Assembly: GCA_017311185.1 (NCBI GenBank)
Contig: JAESUZ010004128.1
Location: forward strand, 744,001-808,000
Reading direction: 5' to 3'
Length of the DNA: 64,000 nucleotides
Source: Proteles cristata cristata
Lineage: Eukaryota > Chordata > Mammalia > Carnivora > Hyaenidae
In this document: positions 1 to 10,104 of the stretch, in pieces
Layout: every line of letters starts with the position of its first letter
Position numbering within the stretch: the first letter of the stretch is position 1
Program-made: the position numbers and the translations under genes
The notes under the pieces: generated by a model
Databases searched by the model: none
Seen by the model: only the letters and a program-made list of their open reading frames with translations
What the model was told of the DNA's origin: nothing

Positions 1-29
1 TTTACATTTCTGGTTGTAAACCTCATTTT

Positions 30-175
30 TTAAAAAAGATTTAAAAAAATATTGTTTTCCTTTATTTTGAGAGAGAGAGAGAGTTCGAGCAGGGGGGAGG
101 CAGAAAGAGGGGAAGAAGGAGAATCCCGAGCAGGCTCCCAGCGGTCAGTGCAGAGCCCATTGCGCGGCTTGAACC
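30..175 (-). repeat. CanSINE, 3' part, split by an LTR
   Basis: Reverse complement of a tRNA-Lys-derived carnivore SINE: a T-rich stretch (its tail), a GAGAGA tract, then the conserved cagagccc and ggcttgaac blocks. The copy stops abruptly at the first base of the solo LTR and resumes on the far side. It is more diverged than the other SINEs, so it is old and predates the LTR. Confidence 0.85.
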
Positions 176-690
176 TGTTGTGACCGAATCGCGAGTCCCC
201 AGAGACCTCCAAGGAGCCGACACCGATGCAAGAACAAAAGGGTCTTTATTACAAGCTCGAGCAGGGGCTCACCCACCTACCGACACAGCAGCAGCAGCAG
301 GGGGAAGCCCCAAACAATAGCGAGGAGGGTTTTTAAGGGGTAAGGGATGGGGGTGTTACAGTACACGTGTTGTACACCAATCATATTTGTATAGCCCCCC
401 TGGCAACAGCTTTGACCATTCAGTACCTGTGAGGTCTCCGTTACTTTTGGCGGAGCCCAATTATGGCCTTTTGAGACTCCTTTGAAAATGACCAGTTATG
501 AGGTGAGTTAGGCACGGGGGAGTAGTGCTTGTCTCAGGCCGCAGGAATGTTTTTAACCTCCTCTGATTGGCTAATTGGAGAGTGGTTTCAGCCTTGAACA
601 ATCTGCGGTTTTTCCTGAGACTGCTAAGTGCAGCCTGAGGTTGCTGTTAATGGGGTCTTAATTTTAAAATGGCGTTATTTAGGCTCTTCA
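176..690 (-). mobile_element. Solo LTR, gammaretrovirus-like (class I ERV)
   Basis: A 515-bp element with TG...CA ends, flanked by the 4-bp TSD AACC (172-175 and 691-694), a length usual for class I ERVs. The sense strand is minus: a polyadenylation signal AATAAA (tttatt at 245-250) is followed by a U5-like end finishing in CACAACA, as in gammaretroviral LTRs. Two CCAAT boxes lie on the minus strand near 566-578, and a TTAAAAA TATA-like site near 330. There is no internal gag/pol/env sequence, so this is the product of LTR-LTR recombination. A second copy lies at 62540-63347. The exact family is not named. Confidence 0.85.
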
Positions 691-694
691 AACC

Positions 695-770
695 GACGAA
701 CCCGTGAGATCATGACCTGAGCGGAAACCAAGAGTCACACATTTAACTGACTGAGCCCCCCACGCACCCC
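695..770 (-). repeat. CanSINE, 5' part, split by an LTR
   Basis: Remainder of the SINE begun at position 30: the gtgagatcatgacctgagc block (B-box side) and the ctgactgagcc head, reverse-complemented. It starts directly after the right-hand AACC duplication of the LTR. Confidence 0.85.
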
Positions 771-1958
771 GCAGACCCCCTTTCCATGTGAACCTGCGAT
801 TTCTGTAGACGCAGTGCATCTGAAACGTGGTGCGTTTCCCTGTGGGCTGTAGACAGGTGCGCGGTTCCTGGGCGCTTTCATCTGTCTGAACGCACACGTG
901 GTTCCCGGAGCCTGCTTTCCATCTTCCACCTCCCATGGGCCTGAAGCTCAACACCTGGCAATTCTGATCTCAAAGCAAGAGGCTTTTCTGGGGTAGGATC
1001 GATCCTCCGTTAAAAACAAACAGCAAACCACGCTCTGCTTGCACCTCTCCACCTTGCCGGCTTCGCACACCCAAGCCCACCGGAGCCATCATTGAGCCGC
1101 GGGTTGGAGGATGATGCTTACTGGAGAGCAAAGACTTTGAAGGAGGTAGGAGTGTGAATCTCTGTGAAAAGTGGCTCCGCTGGCCAAACCATACAGTCTG
1201 TATCTAGTCTCTTCCGAGGGCAGCAGCCCCACGTAGAAACTGACAGCGCTGAGAACAACACAGGTTTCTTGTAATCTGGGAGAGAGGTTCAAAGAAATGA
1301 CAGCTGATGGCAGAAAAACTCAGACTGGAACGTCGTAAAGGGCGCATTGGTTCAATATCAGGAACAGACTGGGAAGGAAAGCACAGGAACAAGAAAACTG
1401 GAAGATGGAAAATCAGGGGTGGAATGTGCCATGAGCAATGTCACCTCTACTCGGGTCTATGAAAAAGTAGAGTAAAAATTCCATCTTCCTTTTGGACAGG
1501 AATTAGCTGTGAGGATGAACGTTTGGGTCAATGAGCAAATCTCCCTACCACTTTTGTTTAGTTCTTTCCCGTGTTCAATTATTTTTATCCGAATATCTTA
1601 TATGCAACTATTTCAAAGTGTGATCTTAATTAGTATCATCCCTTTGGTTAGGACATATATGTGTTTGTGCTTTTAAAAAAAAGGCAAAAACGAAAAAAGG
1701 AAAAAAATAGTCTCTTGCAGACTTATTGATCCTTCATGGTCCTTCAAGGTTCAGTGCATTCATTAGTGTAATTAAGAGCAGTGCACCTAAAGGTGATGGG
1801 GAGTTAATTACCAGCTGCTGGGTTGCTGTTTCTCTTGATCCCAAGGTTTGTGGGAGACTTTGTCCCAGGCTGGCTATGTCTTGGGCTCCAGTGTCAGAAC
1901 GTTAATGACCTCCTCAAGCTGATGTGACCACTCAGCTCAACTGCGGCCACGCGTTGAG
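771..1958. other. Anonymous sequence, no gene or repeat recognised
   Basis: Mixed-composition DNA without a recognised repeat family. Short open frames of 60-90 codons on the minus strand overlap one another and look like chance. A short A-rich run lies near 1674-1706. Confidence 0.5.
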
Positions 1959-2068
1959 GTGTGTGTGTATGTGTGCAGGTGCGTGCGTGCCTGTGTGTCT
2001 GTGTGTGTGCATGTGCGTTTGCATGCTTATGTGTGTGATTTGTGTGTGCATGTATGTGTGTATGTGTA
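1959..2068. repeat. (TG)n-rich imperfect microsatellite
   Basis: About 110 bp of alternating purine-pyrimidine TG with interruptions (CG, CA, TA steps). It reads as a His/Thr-rich open frame on the minus strand, which is an artefact of the repeat. Such tracts can adopt Z-DNA and vary in length. Confidence 0.85.
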
Positions 2069-2259
2069 CATATCATTAGAGTTACACCTGTCCAAGGCTG
2101 CCTTTCCATAAGCCAAGAACACTTCACATTGTGGCATCTCCTGGGAGATGTTGCCAATTGCCCTTTGGGGTACCCATGGAGCTAAATCTGCAGGGAGGCG
2201 GTGTTTGCCTGCGGTTGCAGGCTTGGGCTCTGGAGCTGGAGCTTCCGGGAATGAAACAC

Positions 2260-2440
2260 GTGCTCCAAACTGTCTTGTGATATGACCTTGGGGAAAGGGC
2301 TTAAGTGTGCATATTATAGTTCCTACCCAATAGGGTTACTGCGAGGACTCATGGAAACAATCAATTAATCGTTATAAAGTACTTGGAACAGTGTGCAGCA
2401 CATAGTAAGTGCTCAACTATAAGCTGACAGTTTTATTTTA
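2260..2440 (+). repeat. MIR SINE
   Basis: Matches the MIR layout in order: a tgaccttgggg core, a middle block reading cctacccaatagggttactg, then cacatagtaagtgctcaacta. It is an old tRNA-derived mammalian SINE, decayed but colinear. Confidence 0.8.
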
Positions 2441-2644
2441 TTACTGAGAAATATCAGGGAGTTGATATGTGCAGCCGGCCACTAAGAGCTAAAGCTGAAA
2501 CTGAACAACTGTAATAGGGGACTGTCATATATTCTTCTGGGAAAGCATCATCCAGAGATGTGACCAGGTCATAGAAAATGCCGACATCGATGGAACTTCC
2601 CTAAGGGCAAAGGAAAAAATGGAGGAAGAAGAGATGAAGGCTTA

Positions 2645-2697
2645 CTTTATTTTATTAAAAAAAATTTGTAATAGTTTATTGTCAAGTTGGTTTCCAT
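2645..2697 (-). mobile_element. Very short 5'-truncated L1 (about 50 bp)
   Basis: The T-rich block (poly-A tail on the minus strand) followed by the last ~35 bases of the carnivore L1 3' end (atagtttattgtcaagttgg). It is bounded by the 11-bp direct repeat ATGAAGGCTTA at 2634-2644 and 2698-2708. Reverse transcription evidently stopped almost at once. Confidence 0.8.
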
Positions 2698-2708
2698 ATG
2701 AAGGCTTA

Positions 2709-4025
2709 TTTTAACAAGATGAAGCTGAGTATGCCGAAGAACTTGCCTTCTCCCCCGTGGATGGAGTTGCTTATTTAAGGTTTTATCTCAAGTGTCAGCG
2801 AGTGTAAAATGAAACAGCAAACTGACTAGAAGGGTATGGGTATGCCTTATGAAACCCAACGGCAGGAACCCAGGGGGCTAGAAAGAATAGAACAGGGACT
2901 ATGAAGAGCTCTCCGTCTCCTGCCTGCTTCTCTGCTTTTATTCCAGATGCTCACTCTGCAGAAGGATTGTCTCTGCTCCTCAGCTGACTCGGTGAATGGA
3001 AGGTCCACCAGCGCCCTGGCCCGAGAGTCAGTGTTAATGCCATCTGGTGCTCTTGCTTTCTTACGCTCAGGCTCGGGCACCCTTTAAGAGCCAAGGGAGT
3101 TGGAGTCATGTCATATCAACATGGCGGTGAGGAAGCAACCCAGCGTCTTGGGGATGTGCTGGGCCGAGGTGTCCTGCTACACATCTCCAGGGAGCATAGT
3201 TCACAGGTTCACAGTGGCTGCCTGAAGGCCAATCCCTCATCTCTGTTTGGAGTCAGTATGTATTTAATGAATATACTGCAACGATTAACTATATAAAATA
3301 TACCATGTCCACATTTTGAGTGACATCATATTATTAAGCAGGACAGTCCTGTGGAAGATCACTGAATCGTCGTGCTGGTGTGTCTTTGCCTTTTCACCAC
3401 TTTCCTAGAAACATACCATTTTTTTTTTAAAGTAGCAGATACATTCTTCAGCTGCGGAAGTTCTCTGATCTCTAACACCGGACTCCCGTGAGTGTGTCCA
3501 CTTTCCCTGTGACATGAGGGAGGGGGATTTAGGCACTCACTGCTTGTCCAGGTTCCTGGCTGTGTCTTAGAGTTTACAACTTCCTCTTCATCCTACCTGA
3601 TGTTACAGTTTTCACAGCTTCTTGTCCCTCGGGGACTTCGGTATCAATGGAATAAGATTTCTGGCGTCATGGCTCTGTAAATCATGATTGCTATGGCAAC
3701 AGGGGGACTACTTTTTCCGGGTGATTGCTGCTTCTGTAAGTGGACAAGATCGTGTATGATCCACAATTTTGGGATATGCGTGACAAGGAAACAGATACTT
3801 TAAAAAACATATTTGCATCTCCTCCCGTTCAGGTGGGGATCACGTGGTGTAGGCAGGTGGTCTGTTTGGGTAAATTACGATAACATCTGTGTTCCTTCTC
3901 CACATTTAGCAGGTCTCTTACTAAGTGTGCTAAGAAGATATGGGTTGCAATTATAAAAATTTAACGCCCAGATTGAACATCTTATTTTCCTTCTAGGATA
4001 ATAGAAGAAAAATTTAACAGCATTT
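2709..4025. other. Anonymous sequence
   Basis: No repeat family or conserved coding pattern recognised. Open frames at 2847-3080 (minus) and 3108-3296 (plus) are short, do not resemble known domains and have no supporting context. Confidence 0.5.
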
Positions 4026-4039
4026 AAAGATTACCAATG

Positions 4040-4555
4040 ACCACACTTAGATACCACCTCACACCAGCCAGAGTGGCTACAATCAGCAAATCAGAGGACT
4101 CTAGATGCTGGCAAGGATGTGGAGAAATGGGCACCCTCCTACACTGTTGGTGGGAATGTAAACTGGTGCAGCCCCTCTGGAAAACAGTGTGGAGGTTCCT
4201 CAAAAAATTAACAATAGAACTCCCCTAGGACCCAGCAATAACACTGCTAGGAATTTACCCAAGGGATACAGGGGTGCTGATGCATAGGGGCACATGTACC
4301 CCAATGTTCATAGCAGCACTCTCCACAATAGCCAAAACATGGAAAGAGCCTAAGTGTTCATCAACAGACAAATGGATCAAGAAGATGTGGTTTATCTATA
4401 CCATGGAATACTACATGGCAATGAGAAACAATGAAATCTGGCCATGTGTAGCAACATGGATGGACCTTGAGGGTGTTATGCTGAGCGAAATAAGTCAGGT
4501 AGAGAAGGACAAATATCATATGTGTGCACGTATAGGAGGATTAGGAGGAACTTAA
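4040..4555 (+). pseudogene. L1 ORF2 C-terminal fragment with a premature stop
   Basis: Frame continuous from 4040 to the natural TAA at 4553-4555, except for TAG at 4226-4228. The zinc-knuckle-like [18 protein letters not shown] motif lies just upstream of that stop. Only about the last 170 residues of a protein of roughly 1,275 are present. Not functional. Confidence 0.85.
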
Positions 4556-4772
4556 CGGAGGACCATGGGGGAGAAGAAGGGGGGGAAACAGTGGGGGAAA
4601 GGGGGAGAGGCAAACCATGAGAGACTCTTGAATGCTGATAACAAACTGAGGACAGATGGGTGTGGGGGGGGAGGGGGGAGATGGGCATGGAGGAGGGCAC
4701 TTGTGGGGACGAGCACTGGGTGTTATATGGAAATCAACTTGACAATAAACTATTTGTAAAAAAAATAAAAAT
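4040..4772 (+). mobile_element. 5'-truncated L1: ORF2 C-terminus and 3' UTR
   Basis: Insertion flanked by a 14-bp TSD, AAAGATTACCAATG, at 4026-4039 and 4773-4786, with an A-rich tail. It holds the last part of L1 ORF2 (4040-4555) and the whole 3' UTR. The encoded C-terminal cysteine motif CX3CX7HX4C is intact, but an in-frame TAG at 4226-4228 replaces the Tyr codon seen in the copy at 53 kb, so the frame is dead. The 3' UTR (4556-4760) is strongly G-rich on the plus strand. ORF2 normally supplies the endonuclease and reverse transcriptase of L1; neither domain is present here. Confidence 0.93.
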
Positions 4773-4786
4773 AAAGATTACCAATG

Positions 4787-5235
4787 GATTTACAAGGATT
4801 TCACAATTTTGTCTGTTCAATGAGCTGGGAAGCAGCAGCATAGTGGTGGTCTGACTATATTTCATTTAGATATTCTTTTGTGCTACTGTCCCTGTCACAC
4901 TGATGATCAGCACAGTGACTGCTGAACAATAAGTATTTAATGCATTTGTTGATCCATTCTGAGCCAGCTTCTGTCAGTACCTATTGCCTCTAGATCTCCA
5001 CCCTCTTGCTCCTGGTTCGTGACCCACTGAGGATTCATCCAGATGAAGAAGAGAGAAGATCTGAGGCTGAAGCAGCAAAGGTAGAAAAAGGGTGTGAGGC
5101 TGGAAGGAAAGAGGGTAGGTCAGCTTCTACCCTGCTGGGATACATGTGCCTTCTCTGCGTTTCCATGCCCATGCATTGAGGATTTGGTCACATGGAGCCT
5201 CTAAGGACCTTTCCAAATCTCACTTCCAGGAGTCT
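4787..5235. other. Anonymous sequence
   Basis: No repeat or gene recognised between the L1 and the next SINE. Confidence 0.5.
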
Positions 5236-5239
5236 TTTT

Positions 5240-5462
5240 TTTTAATTAAAAAAAATTGGGGGGTTTATTTACTTATTTCTGAGAGAGAGAGAGTAAGTAG
5301 GGGAGGGTCAGAGAGAGAGGGAGATGCATAATCTGATACAGGCTTCAGGCTCTGAGCTGGCAGTAACCACAGAGCCCGACATGGGGCTCGAACCCATGAA
5401 CGGTGAGATCATGACCTGAGCTGAAGTCGAACGCTTAACTGACTGAACCACCCAGGTGCTTC
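5240..5462 (-). repeat. CanSINE
   Basis: Complete reverse-oriented copy: T-rich tail side, GAGAGA tract, cagagcccgacatggggctcg, gagatcatgacctgagc and a cacccaggtgct head. Flanks share an imperfect duplication around cca(g/c)gagtcttttt. Confidence 0.9.
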
Positions 5463-5923
5463 TCCACGAGTCTTTTTAAAACATTTCTGCCAATAGGGAA
5501 GCCAGTGAATATTAGATAAGCTTGTGCTCACAGTTCGTTATTTCTGTGGGCCTATTTCAGCTTCTTTCTTGCCTCTATTCTGTGTCTGGAATATTGTTTT
5601 TCTTTCTTTTTCTGCCTCCCCTTTTGATTTTCATTACTTATGCCTCTTTTTAGGTTGTCTTAGATGCCTTTTTGGGACAAGGCAAGGAATCATTTAAAAA
5701 TTCTATTCAGGCGACCCCAGCGGAATGATCACCTGAATTGTCTGTACTTGAACACCCTCCTATTCCTTCTGTTTCTGAAGCTAATTTTATTTGGATAATC
5801 ACATGCTATTGCTGCTACGGATATTTATAGCCTTGAAGGGGAGAGGTGTGGTTTTTTGAATGCTCTTTTCAAGTCTTTTGGAAGAAAAAAAAAGGTATTT
5901 TATTTAAGAAGAAAACTCACTTC
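5463..5923. other. Anonymous sequence
   Basis: AT-rich, no recognised element. Confidence 0.45.
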
Positions 5924-5933
5924 GGGGCACCTG

Positions 5934-6134
5934 GGTGGCTCAGTCGGTTAGGCGTCCCACTCTCGGTTTTGGCTCAGGTTATGATCTCACAGTTTTGTGA
6001 GTTCGAGTCCACAATGGGCTCTGTGTTGGTAGCTCAGAGACTGCTTGGGATTGTCTATCTCTCCCTCTCTCTCTACCTCTCCCCTACTCATTTTCTCTCT
6101 CTCAAAATAAATACATAAAAAAAAGAAAGAAAAG
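5934..6134 (+). repeat. CanSINE
   Basis: Forward copy beginning ggggcacctgggtggctcag, with A-box and B-box-like tRNA blocks, a TCTC tract and an A-rich tail. Imperfect TSDs gaaaactcactt / gaaaagctaactt flank it. Its middle is more diverged than in the young copies. Confidence 0.92.
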
Positions 6135-6150
6135 GAAAAGCTAACTTCAT

Positions 6151-6234
6151 TAAGAGTACTTCTTCTTTGAAGTACTCTTATTTTAAGAGTACTTATTTTA
6201 ATAAGTACTCATTATTTTAAGTACTTAAAATAAT
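6151..6234. repeat. Cluster of three perfect inverted repeats centred on AGTACT
   Basis: Three back-to-back palindromes. 6151-6180 has 12-bp arms (TAAGAGTACTTC and its complement) and a 6-nt loop. 6187-6210 has 11-bp arms (GAGTACTTATT) and a 2-nt spacer. 6211-6234 is a 24-bp palindrome without a spacer (arm ATTATTTTAAGT). All share the core AGTACTT. No mobile element explains them. Confidence 0.9.
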
Positions 6235-7698
6235 GTAATGAAGCACTTATTTTAAAATACCTTACTCTAAGCATACAATTTCTTCAGTTTCATCAATGTA
6301 TAGAAACTGCTGGGCATTCCCTGTGTCTGTTTATTTTTTATTTGTAAGTTTTAAAACTCTATTTGCAAAGCAGTTGCTAGAGTAAGTAGAATGCAGTGAG
6401 CCCTTGGGCTTGAGCACATTTGATGGTCTCAGCGGTTTTTTGAATGATTTTCTTTTCCCCCATGAGCCTTTTGAAATGCAAACTTCAAGTAACACTGACC
6501 TTGAGTGTCAGCCAATGTAACTGATGGGCCTGAACATTTTAACTGCCCTCAGGAAGCAGTTAGCTCCACTGGGGGAAGAGAATTTTCTGGAAGAAGACAT
6601 TAACTGGGCAGTTAGCAGTCTTTCAGGAGTGAAAATAAATTGTCATTGGCAGCTAAATGGTTTTGGCTGTGAGCTACCTCCTTGACTTAATTCCATAGGC
6701 CAGCGGCCAGCCCGCTGAGGGAGTGGGGAGGGAATGGAGCACAGTTGAACTTGAAAGTCTGGCTCCTGACAATCAAGTAAACAAGAAATTAGAGAACACT
6801 TCCTCAGAAGGAGTGATTTTGTAAGGTACCACCACATGTTAGAAAAGTAATGTACTGCTCCCTTGGAGGGAAAGACCATCTCTTGGAGATTTTTACCCAA
6901 GTTGAGGGTCTCCCCCGAGAGCCTTGGTGAGTCTGAGAGAATGCGAACCACGGAAGCAGAGGGCCTTGGGGTCCTGGCTTGCAAGTCCAAGACTGGGGTG
7001 CGGTGAGTGAAGCATCTGCTTAGAGAACAAAACTGAAGGAGAGTGCCAAAAAATGCCGTCACCAAGATAAATCCCATTTTAAGGCAATATTAAAAAAAAC
7101 AGCAACCCCAAAGTCAATGCAAGGAAATAGGACAGTGGGTGTTCCCAGGGTTGGTTTATGTAGTTGGATGAATTGTTGGGGCCCTTGCAATGGCCTGACA
7201 GCTCACTGACCCTTCGAACCCTGACTTGAACCTGCAGAAGGGGAGAAAGAAACTCCTCAATTGTGACTGAAGTTCATTTCTTTTGCCGGTTTGGTGGGGC
7301 TGGGGACTCAAAAGAGAAATTAAATGCATTTATTGAAAAATAAAGTTGTGTAATGTGTCCCACACCTTGTAGCTTGTGAACTAAGGTTCATACTCCTTAG
7401 GTTGTACAGTCGTATTTTGTCAATGTAGAGTTTAACGTCGTTATCTCTGAGTACATGATTTGGGCACTGCTGTTTCTTCTTGTGTAGAGTAAGTGCCTGG
7501 TCAGGGATGTGGACAAATGAATGATTCTACATAGTGGTTTAGACTCTTCTATATAGTATAAGAGCCGACAAGCTTCTGGCTTATATTTTTAATAAATAGA
7601 TAATGTCTAATATTAATATATTCCTTTATATGTGTGCATAGAGTAATAATGATGATGATACTAATAGTATTTGCTATAATTTTCTTAAGGAGACAAGT
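6235..7698. other. Anonymous sequence with one 144-codon open frame
   Basis: No repeat recognised. The longest open frame outside repeats lies here (6643-7077, minus, 144 codons). Its product resembles no family I know, and no splice or promoter context supports it. At this length a chance frame is expected in a 64 kb window. Confidence 0.4.
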
Positions 7699-8060
7699 TG
7701 CTATGGACTGAACGTTTGTGTTCCTTCCCACCCAAATTCATACACTGAAGCCCTGAGGTGATGGTGTTTGGACGCGAGACCTTTGGGAGGTGATGGGGTC
7801 ATGAGAGTAGAGCCCCCATGTTGGGGTTCTCGTCCTTATCGGAAGTGGAAGAGAGCTCGCCCTTCCTCTCTCTCGTTTGGTCACATGAGGGCACAGAGAG
7901 AAGGCGACCACATACAAACCAGGAAACGGGGTCTCACCAGGCACTAGATCTGTTAGTGCCTTGATCTTGGACTTCCTAGTTTCCAGAATGGTGGAAAATA
8001 CATGAAGCGATCGTTGCTTAAGCCCCCCAGTTTATGGTACTCTGTTATAGAAGCCTTAAC
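7699..8060 (+). mobile_element. MLT1-type LTR (ERVL-MaLR)
   Basis: Colinear with the MLT1 LTR: a tgctatggactgaacgtttg start, ggtgatggtgtttgga, cacatgagggcacagagagaag, gccttgatcttggacttcc, and a final tctgttatagaagcc. Ancient eutherian non-autonomous LTR; no internal region is attached. Confidence 0.8.
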
Positions 8061-8889
8061 TTCGAAAATTAAGTGGCCCACATGAGCAAGCAGTTGTAAC
8101 GTATGAATCTTACCAAAATGTATCCTCTGGTGGGCTCTGAGATTTACCAACACTGGGTGCTTCAGTAAGCTTGCCTACCTCAGGAGAAAACTTGAGCTTC
8201 AGGGAGAGTGGATGCATCTTTGGGAATGCCATGGCAACTGTGCAAAGGTGGTGGTCTTGTCAGTGTGTTTGAAAATAAGTGATGGGGGGAGCAGGCAGTA
8301 CATTGGCTGGGAAGTCATAAATGTGATTAGGAAGGCTTTGTTAGTGCTTAGCTCAGTCAGGCTAAGCTAAACACCCTGGGACACGGCCAGAGTTCTGGAA
8401 GGTGTCAGCAGATGCGAAAATTAGGCATGCGGCATCCCCTTACTATCCTTTTCTGTGTCAGCACAGAGGTCCTGACCACGATGTTTCCTCAGTTTGGAGG
8501 TTGACACTCCCTGGGGACTCACTAGTCATCAGATTCCACGGTCTGCACGTTTATGAGGACGTTGGAGCACACAGTCACTGGTTGCATTTTACAGCAGCAA
8601 CTCAGCGGAACCTGAAATTTTATAGGTCATCGTAGAAGGAGATGAAATTGCCCACATGTCTTGTGGGAACGTGGGGAACATTAATGAGCTGTTTGGAAGA
8701 AAGATCGCTATACAAATACAAATCAAGATGGGGATAATTGCTCTTTCTCCAAATTGCCTTAGTGGTTAAAGGGTGTCTAGTAGATCCCAGTGACACTATG
8801 ACTTTGTCTATAGCAGTTTCCCAAGCCTCTGGTGAACCTGTTATGTGAACCCCCCTTTATGATTTTTGCTATAACTGGATACTGCGTAT
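8061..8889. other. Anonymous sequence
   Basis: No recognised repeat or gene. Confidence 0.45.
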
Positions 8890-9174
8890 GCTATTATTAC
8901 TAAATACTGTTAAATTTGGTCCAGCTTATTTTTAATGCTTTCATCATGGAAAATTAAAAAATACATATAATTTTCTACATATAGTAGAAAACAGTGTAAT
9001 GAACTCATATGTACCGAGAACCAACCATCAACAACTAATAATTCATGGTTGGTCCTGTGTTTTCCACATTCCTGTTCGCTTCTTCCCTCACACCCCTCCT
9101 TCCTCTGTAAATCCCACACACAGTATCATTTCGTATATACACAATTAAGGGTATATCTTCAAAAGAAGAGTTTT
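8890..9174 (-). mobile_element. L1M 3' end, part 1
   Basis: Diverged 3' UTR of an old mammalian L1 (L1M group): blocks resembling atgaactcatatgtaccgag, ccaaccatcaacaactaata and aaatcccacacacagtatcatttcg in the expected order. It continues after the SINE insertion at 9175. Confidence 0.65.
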
Positions 9175-9392
9175 GGGTTTTTTTTGTTTTTTTGGGGTTT
9201 TTTTTGAGAGAGAGAGCAAGCTGTGCAAGTCGGGGGAGAGGAACAAAGGAAGAGAGAGAGAGAGAGAGTCTTAAGCAGGTTCCACACTCGGTGGGGAGCT
9301 CGACACGGGGCTTGAACCTACAACCCTGAGCTCGTGGCCTGAGCCAAAATCAAGAGTCAGACGCTCAACTGACTGAGCCACCTAGGCACCCC
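9175..9392 (-). repeat. CanSINE inserted in L1M
   Basis: Reverse copy with a long T/G-rich start, a GAGAGA tract, ggggcttgaacc and a ctgagccacctaggcacccc head. Flanked by imperfect aaaagaag-type duplications. An older subfamily. Confidence 0.88.
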
Positions 9393-10098
9393 AAAAGAAA
9401 GGGTCTTTTAAAAAATTCATAATCATACTTAAAAATTAACAGCAAGTTCACAATATTCTATAATATCAAATACTCACAGTTTCTACAGACTGAATCCAAA
9501 TCCTGACAAATCTATACATGGCAGTTGGTTGATATGTCTTATAAATTTCTTCATGCTATAGGTTCCTGGTTCCTTTCTTTTCCCCCCTCACAATTTATTT
9601 GTTGCTTCTACTTCATCATTTGTGCTTTGGAGTTTCCCTCACACGCATATTGCTGATTGCATCCCTAAGGGAGATACTCCTCTTTACCCCGTACTTACAA
9701 TTACTCAGCTATCCCAACCAAGAATCCTTTGTAGGTAGGTGGTGTTATACACTTCCATCAGGTGGAACAATGAATTTTTAATATTATCATTATCAATTCA
9801 TGGATTTAAAGATTTTTGATGTGTTTCAATCCACTGAAGTCATCATTATCATCATCATCAACTGAAGCTAGAATAGACATCCACAGGCCAAAACAACAGC
9901 AAAAATCCTCAAATTACACTTCACAGCTCTATATAAAAACTGACTTAAAACTGATTGTATATTTAAATTTCAAACTACAAAATCTATAAATCTGAAAAAC
10001 TATAAAACTCTCGTTTTAGATGATAACACAGGAGAAAATCTTTTTTCCATCTCTGTACAATTTTTGTTTTAGGAACATTGTATAAATGGAATTATACC
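9393..10098 (-). mobile_element. L1M 3' end, part 2
   Basis: Continuation of the old L1, for example tggcagttggttgatatgtctt followed by a T-rich block, and ttgtataaatggaattatacc just before the LTR. Heavily decayed. The same line resumes at 11216 after the LTR insertion. Confidence 0.55.
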
Positions 10099-10104
10099 TC
10101 ATAT

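Noticed and set aside
1894..2157. His/Thr-rich frame on the minus strand
   Set aside because: Translation of the TG-rich microsatellite.
6643..7077. 144-codon minus-strand frame as a gene
   Set aside because: No domain or similarity recognised and no start, splice or promoter context. One or two chance frames of this size are expected in 64 kb.
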